DNA of 64,000 nucleotides from Citrus sinensis (Eukaryota > Streptophyta > Magnoliopsida > Sapindales > Rutaceae), in the NCBI RefSeq assembly GCF_022201045.2, contig NC_068557.1:32031501-32095500 (forward strand), read 5' to 3'. Position 1 is the first letter of the stretch. Each line of letters begins with the position of its first letter. The notes under the pieces were generated by a model that saw only the letters and a list, made by a program, of their open reading frames with translations, searched no databases and was not told the origin of the DNA. Position numbers and translations under genes: made by a program. This document shows, piece by piece, positions 22,502 through 34,698 of this stretch.

Positions 22502-23842
22502 TCAGAAAAGTTTGCTTGCGAACTCGTCCAGCTCTGATAAACTTGATCTTTTGGCAAGATCTCTAAGCTCTGAAACGCTTCTTCCCAGCTGCAAAGCCAC
22601 TTTCATTTCGAACATCTCCCCGTTTTCTCTCTTCTCCACATCACTTTCATTAAGAGTGGATTCGATCGATTCCTCCAAAAGTTTAAAGAAGCCAGCACAG
22701 TTTCTGTACATCTCTACAACCATACCCACTTGCCCGCCGTGCTCCAAAGTGTTAACGGTGGCAGCTAAAGCCCCGGCAGCCGCGGCAACAGCTGCAGCCC
22801 ACGAGGAGTTGGTTCCAACAAAAGCTGACCCCACAGCTGCAATGCCAGTGAGTAATGGCCCTGAGATTGCTAAAGTCTTGTTTATTTTCAAGCCCAAGCT
22901 GCCTAGCCTCGCATAATCTTCGGTGTCTTTGCTCTTCAACACTTCAACAATCTGTCTCATTTCTATTTCCAGCTCCTCACTCCATCCATTCCTATTCCGT
23001 TTCATTGTATGATGTTGAGGTTTGTTGTTTCTTTGGAATTGATGATGATCATTTCCTTTTTCTGGCCACCAAACAGCAGGCTCAAAGGTTTTAGGGAACT
23101 TTTCAATCATTTTACCCAGCAAGGGAAGCGGGTATGCTTTGTCAAGCGCCGAAACTTTCTCCGTTACTTCTTTCACATCATCTTCACTCGGACGCCTCCT
23201 GAGAGTAAGTAAGGTTTGTAATTCTCTCTGCAGTTGCTTGAAGAGCTTCGTTGCGTTGCGTTGTTCTTCGGCAAGCTGTGAGGGCTGGATCTTGTTCATT
23301 ATAACCAACATCCCAGTGGCTGCAGAGAACAAGAGAGTTGATGATAACTTTAATGCCAAAAGTGAACCACCTGCACCGGCCGTACCTGCTGCAAGAGTAA
23401 GACCAGCCATGGTTGCAGCAGTGAGAGTGATCATGTTGATAGAGTTCAAGAGAAGTGTATTCCAGTTGTCACGCTGCTCGCCAATGTTGTTGTGCATCTC
23501 AACTCTATCAGCAACAGCCTCTAATATCGCGTAAAGTTGGGCCGTCGCCATAGATGAGTCAACGTTAAATATCCCTTCTTCTTGCACTGATATTGTTATA
23601 GGCGCAGGAACAACCTTTTTAATTGGGATTGAGTATTTTGTGAAGCCATCGTCTCCTATCTTGGGCTCTTCCACCAAGTGGTGATCTCTGCTTGGCTTTT
23701 TTGAAGGCGAGAAACGGATTTTTGGAACTTTTGGTAGAGAAATTGAAGCATTAATTCTATTTGAGGAACAATAATTATACGATATCGAAGAACAAGGAGA
23801 AGAGAATAATAAGACACTTGAAGATTGCAATAAAGATGCCAT
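22502..23842 (-). CDS. 'Probable F-box protein At4g22030'-like protein, paralogue A
   Basis: A single exon of 446 residues. It matches the plant family labelled 'probable F-box protein At4g22030', but I see no F-box motif, so the name should not be read as function. The N-terminal 45 residues are Ser-rich with basic residues and resemble a plastid transit peptide. Recognisable blocks are VADRVEMHNNIGEQRDNWNT, a hydrophobic segment around LTAATMAGLTLAAGTAG, IMNKIQPSQLAEEQRNATKL, KAYPLPLLGKMIEKFPKTFE followed by PAVWWPEK, a second Ala/Gly-rich hydrophobic segment AISGPLLTGIAAVGSAFVG, NTLEHGGQVGMVVEMYRNCA, and RENGEMFEMKVALQLGRSVS. The two hydrophobic segments suggest membrane association. A TATA box is read on the minus strand near 23950. 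Confidence 0.85.
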   Translation of the reverse strand: MASLLQSSSVLLFSSPCSSISYNYCSSNRINASISLPKVPKIRFSPSKKPSRDHHLVEEPKIGDDGFTKYSIPIKKVVPAPITISVQEEGIFNVDSSMATAQLYAILEAVADRVEMHNNIGEQRDNWNTLLLNSINMITLTAATMAGLTLAAGTAGAGGSLLALKLSSTLLFSAATGMLVIMNKIQPSQLAEEQRNATKLFKQLQRELQTLLTLRRRPSEDDVKEVTEKVSALDKAYPLPLLGKMIEKFPKTFEPAVWWPEKGNDHHQFQRNNKPQHHTMKRNRNGWSEELEIEMRQIVEVLKSKDTEDYARLGSLGLKINKTLAISGPLLTGIAAVGSAFVGTNSSWAAAVAAAAGALAATVNTLEHGGQVGMVVEMYRNCAGFFKLLEESIESTLNESDVEKRENGEMFEMKVALQLGRSVSELRDLAKRSSLSELDEFASKLF

Positions 23843-24298
23843 GAGTCTTGTTTTGGTTTCTTTGTTTTAACTTGTTTTTGAGTGTTTTCAAGGTTGAGAC
23901 TTGAGAATGAATGAAAAAATATGGAGTAGAGAGACAAGGGATTGTTGTTTATTTATAGTAGCAGTTAATGACCGTCGTTTGGGTTATATGGGCAAAGGAA
24001 AGGGTCGTAATTTGTACCTTGAAATGAAATAAATCAAAATATTGAATTGACTGGCTGGCGGGTTTGATTCGGCCCCATTGGCTGGCTGACGCATTCGCTA
24101 TTTGTTATTTGCTATTGAATTGTTCTTTTTGATTAATTATTCAGGTTCAAGTCAATATTTCCTCCCTTGACTTGTAAAAACTCTCTTGCATGGCTTCTGC
24201 CCTGTTCTGTACGTCGAGAGTGCAGTGTTCTTTCCTCGAGAGCTCTGTACATGGAGCGCCTTTTTTTAAAAAAAATAAATAAATAATTTACTTCGTTT
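23843..24298. other. Promoter region of paralogue A
   Basis: A minus-strand TATA (CTATAAAT) lies near 23949-23957, about 110 bp before the ATG. The rest has no recognised feature. Confidence 0.5.
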
Positions 24299-24352
24299 TG
24301 TACATGGAGGCTCTTTTATTTTATACTAAATTAAAAACAACAAATTTTTGTC
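24299..24352 (+). repeat. Dispersed repeat, copy 2 (partner at 4482-4535)
   Basis: Same orientation and same TACATGGAGGCTCTTTT start as the copy at 4482. Confidence 0.6.
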
Positions 24353-24906
24353 ATGATGATGTAAAAAATGTAAAAATTTAATTAACTTGCGAGATACAAT
24401 ATTTATACAAACATACATAGATATGTACGTGTGTGTATAGATTTTTGGTGTATTAAACCATCTAATATACGAAGACTACATGTCTATATTAGGTCCCGAC
24501 TAATTCAAATTCAAGCCAGATAAGATCACTAGGGCGGCAAAACTCTCCCAACAAGTATTTAATGCAACTGAATTTTCAAGATTCGAAACCGAAAACTTTA
24601 TTTAAGGTAAAACGGCTTCATATCAGTTGATTTACATGCGTGTTGGTATGTGTATATATAAATTAAAAGACAATAAAGGGTGAGTATTAAATGATATAGA
24701 TTTGATTTAATAACTAATTTTATCTCTCATCTCTCTTCATAATATTTTATATATCTTGTTTATCTTGCTTTCAAACCAATTTTCTATCTCTATTTCTTCC
24801 AGCTACTGCTTCTTTTTGTCTCTCGATAGGCCGTGGCCACTTCACTTATCATATTAGGGTATATGTAAGTCTAACGATCCAAGATCAATTTACTGTAAGG
24901 CATCAA

Positions 24907-25313
24907 TTTGAGAGTCCGAAGATAATTAATACTTTAATATATATACTATATCACGTTTGGTGCCATGAATCTAAACTCCAATAATTTCTTATTTAATTTT
25001 TCCTCTCTCCTTTCCTTTAGATTTTTTCTTACTCTGATAAAGCTATAAGAAAAATCATAAATTACAAGGGGGGAAAAAAACAACGTGGGTTCTTTGTATA
25101 ACACAACTCTTTGAGTTGTGAGTGGTGAATGACAGTTACAGAGAAGAAAATAAAATTAAAACAAAAGAAAGAGTGAGATAGAAATAATTAATAACTACTA
25201 ATGAATTACATAGTAGCTACTAATGAATTGTGCATCAAAAACAAAAATACAGCTTCAATGCAAGCCATTGAAATGTTTTAATCTAATAGTTAAAAATTTG
25301 TGCTTAAAAATGT
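24907..25313 (-). repeat. Dispersed repeat, inverted copy of 4588-5033
   Basis: The reverse complement matches 4588-5033 over about 400 bp. Compared with that copy it has a short local duplication (TAGTAGCTACTAATGAATT repeated with a spacer at about 25195-25230) and several small indels. Confidence 0.65.
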
Positions 25314-26117
25314 TTCTCTTAAAATTGCTTATATATAAAGTGCGGGAAAGTTTAGAAAAGTTTTAAAACCATGAGATTTAATAGAATTGTGAAATAAAAC
25401 TTTAAAATTGTACAATTTTAAAGTTTTTAAAGATTTTTTTACACCTTAAACTTCTAAATTAAAAAAAAAAAATCTATTATACACACACGTATGTATGTAT
25501 GTTATTACCATTATAATTCGACGATATATATATGATGATTACGTTTGCATTTTATAAAATATAGATACGCTTATTACAACATTAAAATCAACTTTTTCTC
25601 GTATTTACATAATTGTGAAATACATTACAAATATATAAAATGATGCATACGAATGAAATTCCGCGGGAATGTTTGATTTTTTTTTATATATACTTATATT
25701 TATGTTATATAACAGCACGAGTCCTTGCGAATGTTTTCAAACTATTACAAGTCAGAGAAGTTGGGAGAGGATGACGATCACGCATGATCCAAAAATAATA
25801 TAAAAAACTGATTGAGAATTGACATTTGAGAAAGCTTTGCCTGAACTACCCGATCAATATGTATTAATTAATTTTCAGGGGACAGAAAGAGATGGAAAGG
25901 ATCGATATTTGGAGCGAAGGACCATGATGATTATCATGAAAAATGTTGACTTTTTGACGAGACTGCTCTCATCGACCGTGTGATTAGTGATTACCAGCCG
26001 TAGTTGACCTCAGTAAAGGGCACAAACGGTTGAACCCCAAGATAAATTTTGTCAAAATACGAAAGATTGGAAATAGAGGAAACATAGTTTGAATACAAGT
26101 TATTCAAAGTAATATTT
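25314..26117. other. Gene-free stretch
   Basis: AT-rich DNA without supportable gene or element. Confidence 0.45.
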
Positions 26118-26206
26118 GTCATCAAAAGAGTGAATTTTAATTATATTAAGAAATTAATAATTAAGTTTTTTTAATATTTAAATGAAAAATTCACTCTTTT
26201 GATGAT
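26118..26206. mobile_element. Short hairpin-forming MITE-like element
   Basis: ATCAAAAGAGTGAATTTT at 26121-26138 is inverted as AAAATTCACTCTTTTGAT ending near 26203, with about 48 bp of loop. The near-perfect inverted repeat and absence of coding sequence suggest a small MITE remnant or a foldback element. A TA microsatellite adjoins it. Confidence 0.55.
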
Positions 26207-26208
26207 TG

Positions 26209-26210
<2 letters not shown>

Positions 26211-26253
<43 letters not shown>
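26211..26253. repeat. (TA)n microsatellite
   Basis: About 21 uninterrupted TA units. Confidence 0.95.
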
Positions 26254-26259
<6 letters not shown>

Positions 26260-27171
26260 ATATGCAAGAAAAATAATTAGTATGTCATACATTTCATGTA
26301 TTAAATATCCACTAAATAAACTCTTTGACATTGGAAGTACTCTTCATTTTTATTTCTTTTTTGGAAATGAAACTTCATTCATGACAGAGAGACTACAAAT
26401 ATTTGTGAATAGAATCCCGATAATAATCCAACCACAGAACTAAATCATCAACTGAAAAGGTTAATTTACCTAAGTGATGAGCTGCAACATTGATAAAGCT
26501 AAATAATTTTTATTTGACGTTGGAACTTGGAAAAAAATAATTATGGAAAAGTCATCTATGGCAGAGTTTTAATTGAATAATTATCTATCAAAATTATGTA
26601 AAATGTAACGTTTCGAATTCTCTTTCGCAGGATGATGATAATTAAATTCGTAGATGTGTTTGAGACTTCATTATATGATTGGATTTTTATTTTTTTTTGG
26701 GTGCCAGCAAAGCTCTTTTGCAATAATGATCGTATATAAGCTTACTATGAAACTTTGTCCGATCTCTATTGGTTCATTTCATCAATGCCGTGTCATTTAA
26801 AAAAAAAAAAGAAATTAAATGCTACGTGATTCTCTCATCAAATAGATTAAAAATTAAGTAGATATCATTTAAGTGAATTCTATTAACAATTTGTCTTGAT
26901 ACGATAAAATGAACAATAAAAATAATACACTTACCAAATTAATTTTGACAGAATTTGAAGTGCAATAAAGACTGAATATTTAAATATAAAACAATTTGTC
27001 ATCTGTATATATAGAATTAGAAAGAAAGAACTCTTCTTTCTTCTTTTTTGTACAAATATTAAAATCGAACTACAATGATATGAGAATCTGCCCTAGTGCC
27101 TACACATGTGTACAAAAATATTTGTTAACAAATTAAAGAACGAAAGAATTGCTATAATGCCGAGTACTGAA
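26254..27171. other. Gene-free stretch
   Basis: AT-rich, and no gene was recognised. Similarity to the flank of paralogue A stops just outside the stop codon. Confidence 0.45.
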
Positions 27172-28467
27172 TCAGAAAAGTTTGCTTGCGAACTCGTCTA
27201 GCTCTGATAAACTTGATCTTTTGGCAAGATCTCTAAGCTCTGAAACGCTTCTTCCCAGCTGCAAAGCCACTTTCATTTCGAACAACTCCCCGTTTTCTCT
27301 CTTCTCCACATCACTTTCATTAAGAGTGGATTCGATCGATTCCTCCAAAAGCGTAAAGAAGCCAGCACAATTTCTGTACATCTCTACAACCATACCCACT
27401 TGCCCGCCGTGCTCCAAAGTGTTAACGGTGGCAGCTAAAGCCCCGGCAGCCGCGGCAACAGCTGGAGCCCACGAAGAGTTGGTTCCAACAAAAGCTGACC
27501 CCACAGCTGCAATGCCAGTGAGTAATGGCCCTGAGATTGCTAAAGTCTTGTTTATTTTCAAGCCCAAGCCGCCCAGCCTCGCATAATCTTCGGTATCTTT
27601 GCTCTTCAAAACTTTGACAATCTCCCTCATTTCCATCTCCAACTCCTCGCTCCATCCATTCCTATTCTGTTTCATTGTATGATGATGAGGTTTGTTGTTT
27701 CTTTGGAATAGCTGATGATCGTTTTCTTTTTCTGGCCACCAAACAGCAGGCTCAAAGGTTTTAGGGAACTTTTCAATCATTTTACCCAGCAAGGGAAGCG
27801 GGTATGCTTTGTCAAGCGCCAAAACTCTCTCCGTTGCTTCTTTCACATCATCTTCACTTGGACGCCTCCTGAGAGCGAGTAAGGTTTGTAATTCTCTCTG
27901 CAGTTGCATGAAGAGCTTCGTTGCGTTTCGTTGTTCTTCGGCAAGCTGTGAGGGCTGGATCTTGTTCATTATAATTAACATCCCCGTGGCTGCAAAGAAT
28001 AAGAGAGTTGACGGTAGGTTCAATGCCAAAAGAGAACCACCAGCAAGACCAGCCATGGAGGACATGGTTGCAGCAGTGAGAATGATCATATTGATAGAGT
28101 TCAATAGAAGATTGTTCCAGTTGTCACGCTGCTCCCCGACGTTTTTGTGCATCTCAACTCTGTCAGCAATAGCCTCCAAGATGGCGTAAAATTGAGCTTC
28201 CACCAGAGGATTTGAATAATCTTCAACCTTATATTCTCGTCTCTCGACGATTGGGATTGAGTACTCGGTGAATCCATTATCTCTATGTCTTATCTTCAGC
28301 TCCTCAGCCAGGTTTGTTTTATTACTTGCAGGTTTTCTGATCAGAGCAGGCACCGGAAAATTGATTTTCGGTAGTTTTGGGACAGAAATAGCGGCATTGA
28401 TATTAATGATCCTATTGGAGGAAGCTTTAGAAGGGAACAGGAGATTTGAAGCTTGTAAGGAAGCCAT
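27172..28467 (-). CDS. 'Probable F-box protein At4g22030'-like protein, paralogue B
   Basis: A single exon of 431 residues, close paralogue of the gene at 22502-23842 in the same orientation. The block order is the same: VADRVEMHKNVGEQRDNWNN reads here as ADRVEMHKNVGEQRDNWNN, then IQPSQLAEEQRNATKLFMQL, KAYPLPLLGKMIEKFPKTFE and EHGGQVGMVVEMYRNCAGFF. The transit-peptide-like N-terminus differs most. A 5-residue gap relative to A lies in the Gly/Ala-rich hydrophobic segment. The last 415 or so coding bases differ from A at only about nine positions, far fewer than the 5' half. No F-box is visible. A minus-strand TATA lies near 28541-28548. Confidence 0.85.
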   Translation of the reverse strand: MASLQASNLLFPSKASSNRIININAAISVPKLPKINFPVPALIRKPASNKTNLAEELKIRHRDNGFTEYSIPIVERREYKVEDYSNPLVEAQFYAILEAIADRVEMHKNVGEQRDNWNNLLLNSINMIILTAATMSSMAGLAGGSLLALNLPSTLLFFAATGMLIIMNKIQPSQLAEEQRNATKLFMQLQRELQTLLALRRRPSEDDVKEATERVLALDKAYPLPLLGKMIEKFPKTFEPAVWWPEKENDHQLFQRNNKPHHHTMKQNRNGWSEELEMEMREIVKVLKSKDTEDYARLGGLGLKINKTLAISGPLLTGIAAVGSAFVGTNSSWAPAVAAAAGALAATVNTLEHGGQVGMVVEMYRNCAGFFTLLEESIESTLNESDVEKRENGELFEMKVALQLGRSVSELRDLAKRSSLSELDEFASKLF

Positions 28468-29772
28468 GAATAATATGACTCTTGTGTTTCTTTGTAAAAC
28501 GAAGGTTGAGATTTGAGAATGAAATGGGAGGGAGAGACATATTTATAGATCGATACTGATAGTAATCAACCAACAACATAACTGAATAGGAAGAGGTCAT
28601 AACTCATCCGTTGAAAATATTGACTGCTCTGACTCGGCCCATTTTGAATTAATTTATGACTCCTTCCCCCTTCTCCCATTCAATGCAATATTTCTTAATG
28701 ACTAGTTCCGGCCCCTATTCAACGATAATATGCATTCATTCATATATAATTTCTTACCTTAATTGGGTCTAATCTAAATTCTAACGTGAGACGTGGTGAA
28801 TTAAAATTAAAAATTACTAACGCAAAATTAAACCTGCTTTCCTGGATCATTGCGTCAGTGACACATGTACTTGTCTTGTCCTTAGACGCAATCTATTGCT
28901 AAACTAAGGATTTATTTTTGAGGTAGTATATATAATATTAATGTATGGGTTTGCCTAAGGTGCGTTAATTGCAATGTACATCTAGATAGATCAAGGTAAA
29001 AATGAGTAACAAAACAGTGAGACTAAGTAGGCTAGTGGATAAATTTTATCTGTTTGTTAGTTACATGAAATATTAACTTAACAATACCTTTTTTTTTCGC
29101 TTGCTTATAATCATACATATCCAATTTAGGTTGTAAGTACTTATAAAGACTAGTCTGGACATATTTCTTATAATTTGTTAAAAGAAAAAAAAGAAATTAC
29201 TCGCTTGCAATTTACGTGAGTGGTGGCGATTTCTCGTCTATTCTATTAAGATTAATTCTTATCTTCTTCATATAAAATTAATTTAAATCTTATAATCTTT
29301 CTATTAAGATTTAATTATAGAAGAAGGGAGTCGCATGAAATAGAACAGCAGCGTTTCCAGGCATGGTAACTGGTCAGCAAATGAGAACGTTGACCGGTTT
29401 TGCGATACGCAGAAGCGAACGAAGCCGAGCCCAGCCCAAGAGTGTAGGGACAAAGTTTGTAAAGAGAATGTACGAGCGAATCATCCTAATTTCACAATGA
29501 ATAATCCGTCCCAATTTCGTCCTACGTGGCGAACCCACCATCGTCTGAACTCGCATCGCGTGGAAGATTTTTATTTTATTACCGTCCCCGCAAAATAAAG
29601 AAGTCACTGACTTCCAACTTTGCAAGCAGCACAAAGTACAAGTTAAAGCAAGTCCCTTACCCTTATTATTATTATTATTATTATAATTATTATTCTCCCC
29701 ATTTCCATTTCCTTCTCCATCTTTAAAATTGCAAGAAGAAGAACAGAAGGAAGAAGAAATTTTAGTGAGGAA
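28468..29772. other. Divergent promoter region of paralogue B and PMP22
   Basis: No gene is supported. A (TTA)n run lies at about 29664-29694, in the leader region of PMP22. The short open frames at 29374-29726 show no domain. Confidence 0.5.
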
Positions 29773-29853
29773 ATGGGATCAATTGCAAAGAAAGGTTTGC
29801 AACAGTACTTGATACAACTTCAGCAACACCCTTTGAGAACAAAGGTCCTTTTC

Positions 29854-29884
<31 letters not shown>

Positions 29885-32239
29885 CTGTGATGGGTCTTTC
29901 CTTTTATTTAATATGTGTGATTGTTTCTGTTTGGTGCGTGAGAAGCTGGAGTAAAGGCGATTAAAAAGTTAAATTTTGTTATTATTATTATAATGTTATG
30001 CAGGCAATAACTGCGGGAGTGTTGTCAGCAATCAGCGACATAGTTGCTCAGAAACTCACTGGCATTCAGAAACTTCAGCTGAGGAGGCTACTTCTTAAAG
30101 TGGTCAGCCTCTTTCCCTTTTCACCTCTTTCCTGCTTGATTTTCTGAATTGATTGAAGATGTATTATACAGCCATAGCATTAGCATGTGGTTTTTATAAT
30201 TTTTTTTTTGTCTTCATGTTTTTGTGTTCACTGGAACTTTAGCAGTTTAGCTTTTAGCCTCTTCCGTTTGATTCATGGGATGCTTCTAATTCACTTTGTT
30301 ATTACTACTGTTGAGTTTGTTTAATTTTCTGCGTTTGATTTGTTGTGGGCTGTTATAATGTTCTCTATGATTACAAATTGGAACTGGGGAATTTTGTTTG
30401 TTTGGTGCTTGTTTTGTATATTGTGAAATCAGTCCGTACACAATTTCCAAAGTTTATGCCCATTTAAGCTTTAACTTCTCTCTCACCTTCAAAATTTGTT
30501 CAGTTATCTGCGCACTGTAACAAAATTCAAATGCTTACTCTGCCAAAAATCTATTCTTCCTTTTTGTTTTTGGTTCAATAACCTATTATTGTTATTTCTA
30601 ACTGCATTTATGTGCTGCTTCATGTTCACTGAACAATTTAGTGCTCTTGCTAATAGCTTTTAAATTATATTAGTAATTGGATTTTATTGTTTCTGGCAAG
30701 GTTTATTTGAAAGAACAATTGTTTATAAATGCTACAAGATGAGAATTTGGGGTATGGGTAATTGAGTTCTTATACCCAAATCCAATGCAGAATAAGCATG
30801 GCCCTTTTGTGATATGCAGGATTTTGTCAGGAATCATCATTGAAGTTGAACCATAACTAATTCGTACTCACATTTTTCTTGTTACCTACTTTCTGTATAT
30901 TATTTAATTTGATATCATCTGTTATTCCAAAAATAAAATAAAAAGGTCAACATCATCCGGAAATTAATTGTTTAGAAAAATTTTACAACTTATTTTATTT
31001 TCTCTTTTGGTCCATATTGTAGCACCCTTTTTTCAGAGCTTACTATTTCAAACTTATAAATGGCACAATATGCAGCTTTTTGGATGTGCTTATCTTGGAC
31101 CGTTCAGACATTTCCTGCATTTAATCCTGGATAAAATTTTCAAGGGGAAAAAAGATACCAGTACAGTTGCCAAGAAGGTAAATTGGAATCTCCCCATCTG
31201 CCAAAGTTGTAAAATGTCAAATTCAAACAAGAACATTACTTCCTACTGCAAGGCCTATATAAGTTCCAGATATTTTTCGGTCCAATTTTTTTTTTTTCCT
31301 GGCATAAGTAAATGAAGCGCTAAATTGCTGAAAATAATATTATTTCAGGTGGTGTTGGAACAGTTGACATCTTCTCCTTGGAACAACTTGATGTTTATGA
31401 TTTACTATGGGGTTGTTGTTGAAGGTAAGTTGATACTGCACAATATTATAAACTTTACATTTGGGCGCTGGAATCATTGGTGATGCAAATGGATTTAACA
31501 TATTTTACTTGTTTGACTTGGAAACATTCAATTCTTATTGATTCCAGATTTGTATGTAAATTATTGCAAATAGGATACTAAATCAAACTGAATGCATATG
31601 AAGAAACGGTTAAAACTTCAAGCAATAGTCATTTATTCCTTCAGTCCTGTGTTAAATGTTTGAAATTCATGGAATAGTCTACCAACTCCGGCTTGTCAAA
31701 CAAATTTAACATGAAGAATTGTGTAATATAACAATAACCTGAGAAATAATATACAAATGAAGTTGTATAATTCAGTAACGGGCAGCAAATTGCCGCTGCT
31801 TATAATTTAACGAAAGCATACAAAATGCAGGAAGACCTTGGAGGGATGTGAAAACTAAAATCAAGAAGGACTACCCGACAGTGCAGTATACATCATGGAC
31901 GGTATTGCTACTTTCTCTGATTGTATTCTGGTGAATTTGTTGATGTGAAACAAACTTCCCATTGATATCTTACATCTTAACGATATTGCAGTTCTGGCCA
32001 GTTGTGGGGTGGATAAATCATCTATATGTACCACTGCAGTTCCGTGTGATTTTCCACAGCTTAGTTGCAATGTGTTGGTGAATATTGTCTCCCCTTTGAT
32101 TTGCTTCCTTTATATGCTGGCATTTCTTAGATATCGGTTAGTGTTTCTTTTCACAGCAAGGTGAAAATGTTAACTTTGTTTCCATTTGTATTTCAGGGGG
32201 ATATTTCTGAATCTTCGGGCTTTGCCTAAAGCTAAGTGA
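29773..32239 (+). CDS. PMP22: 22-kDa peroxisomal membrane protein, Mpv17/PMP22 family
   Basis: An integral membrane protein of the peroxisome. Family members are proposed to act as membrane pores or metabolite channels. Seven exons: 29773-29844, 30004-30102, 31076-31177, 31349-31424, 31831-31901, 31992-32077 and 32197-32239, giving 549 nt and 182 residues, with all phases matching. Plant PMP22 is about 190. Family features are the N-terminal LIQLQQHPLRTKAITAGVLS, AYLGPFRHFLHLILD, the LEQLTSSPWNNLMFMIYYG block, the Mpv17 signature around KIKKDYPTVQYTSWTFWPVV and GWINHLYVPLQFRVIFHSLV, and a basic C-terminus LRALPKAK. Four hydrophobic segments are expected. The gene is intact and has a degraded partial copy about 5 kb downstream. 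Confidence 0.92.
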
Positions 32240-34698
32240 CTTGAAAATATAAATATGCACGTCAGTGTAGTAATGCTTGTTACTCTATGCACATTTTTTA
32301 TGTAGCTCAAAGTATATTTCGGGCAGCCAAGAATACTAATGTGATTATTTCTCTATTTTTCTGAATATTTGATGGATTAGTGAGGTTATCAATTAAGTTA
32401 TTCTCATGTTCGGTTTGATGAACTTAATTTAAATTTTCATAATCTTTGTTTCTTTTTGCTGAGAAGCAAATTGTAAGCTATGAATCAAGCTGATACTATT
32501 TGCTAAATGGTTGGTAAAATATGCTAATAAGATTGAGCTCGCAAAGTATACTAGTGATGTGCCTTCAAAATAGTTATGCATGTAATTTAAGGGAAAAATC
32601 CAGAATTTCAACAATTGGGAAATAAGGGGTTCTCACTATTCTTGAATACTTAATTCGTATGTGAAGTTCGAATTTTAAAATTAACTTTATGCACATAAAC
32701 GGTTTTGCATTAATTTTAATGAAGAATTCAAATTCGCTAGTTCCGTTTGAACAGAATTTAAGATGTTCTATAAAGTGTGATTTTACTTTCTATTGTCAAA
32801 TGTTCAAAAGTTTTTGACGCTACTCTTCCGCAGCAGATATTTTCTTGACTTTTTTATATTTATTTTCTCAAAAGTAAGAGAGTGGGCAAAATTCAAATTA
32901 ATTTTTTAATCCCTACCTCTCTGGAATTTGAACTTAAATGGTCAATCAAATAAAATTATTTGATAACCACAAGGTGAAGCGCTTGCTGCAAGAGGCTAAA
33001 TGTACATGTTGTAAACTTTTTTTATATTTTTGGAAAATTAAAAATTATTATAATAAAAGTTAAATTCATGGTTGATAACTTGAGCATTGGATTATTGGAG
33101 AGAAACTTGAATAAGAAACACTCACCACCTCAGTATGCTAAGGTGACTGATGTGATGAGCTTCTCCATTAGTTCTCTGTCATGTACCAAAGCACAGACAA
33201 AAACTAGAATAAGTTTCACTGAATTTTTAAATATAAAATTTTATAAATCTCATAGTGGACGAGGTAAACACTAACACAGTAATGCTAACCACCTAAAGAG
33301 CTATTTTAGCTAATTGGTAACCCATTCTCGCACATATGTCTCTCTCAATTTTGAAATTGAGTAGAAGTAGGCGAGTAACCATCTCCTCATGGGTATAAGC
33401 GAAGTAGATTTACCTCTGTAGAATGTCATCAGCTATTTCCACATAAAATTACGCATCACTACTAAAGACGAGAAACAATTTTTCTATTTTTTTTATATAT
33501 TTTTTTAAAACAAACTCATCCATCAAATAATTTATTACAAAAAGTTGGCACGTGAACCAACTGATATATTGTTAATTGAGTCCAGTTATTTGAACTAATG
33601 GACGACAAAGGGACGACAGAAATGACAGCGCCCACTGCCGTTTCCATGGGTCCCTTTATCTGTTGCTTCATTATTCTTTGTCTGTTACTTTTTTCATTTA
33701 AAAAATAAAATAATCAAAAGAAAATATTAAAATAATGAAAAAGAAACCAAAAGTAACGAAAAGGAGATGACAAAATAAGAAAGTTGACAAAAAGTTAAAA
33801 TTGCCATTATCACTCAAACCCGACGAAGAAGCCAAACCAGACAAACTCAACTCGAACTGCATTTGTATTAACAGAAGAAAACTGAAGTAAAAGCAGGGGC
33901 CACAATCAGTTTAAAAAATTAAATTAAACATGGCACGTGAATGAATATAACATTTAACAATAGCAGCACTTTTTTACAATCAATTTTTCTTCTTGTCCTC
34001 TCTCTCTCCATCTCTCATTTAACGTGAGCCATCTGCATTTAACAAGGAAAAATCAGTTCCTTGTCCTCTCTATCTCTTTGCATCTCGCTTATCACACAAG
34101 CAATTTCTGCATTTCTAACCGCTTGATTTCAGCAACCAAAAAAAAAAAAAAAGAAGCGGCTGGGCAAGAACAAGAAGCGGTCGTCGTCCGGTAACGAAGC
34201 AAATGGCTGCAAATGATAGGGATGAAGTTGCAAATCAAAAGAAAAAAAAAAGAAGCGGCTGGGTGAGAACAAGAAGCGGGGATTAATGAAGTGCTACCGT
34301 TTCCAAACGAGGAAAATGAGTGGAGGGGGAGTAAACTAAGGAAAATGAGTGGCTGGGGAGGGAGGAGATAACGTATAAGGAAAAAATAAAATGCTGAAAT
34401 TTGACCTGCTTTCCATTTCTAAATTCTTTATTTTATTATTTATTGTGGGCCCACGCAAAACTAAAGGAAGATTAAGGAAACGCGTGAAATGACAAGCCCA
34501 TGCTGCATTTTTATCGTCCTTTAGTCTTCTTTTAGTTTGTTTATTATTTTCCTTGTTAATTACTGTCCTACGTGGACCCAGTTGATCCAGATCAACCCTC
34601 ATGAGCAAAGAACTGAAAAGACTGAACATCAGCAAATCCTTAGAGTCTGTTGTTATTGTAATTTAAGAAGAAGAAGAAAAATTTGACTGAGCAAAGGG
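32240..34698. other. Gene-free stretch between PMP22 and its partial copy
   Basis: No gene is supported. A short direct repeat, GAAGCGGCTGGG followed by GAACAAGAAGCGG, occurs near 34153 and again near 34250. Confidence 0.5.
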
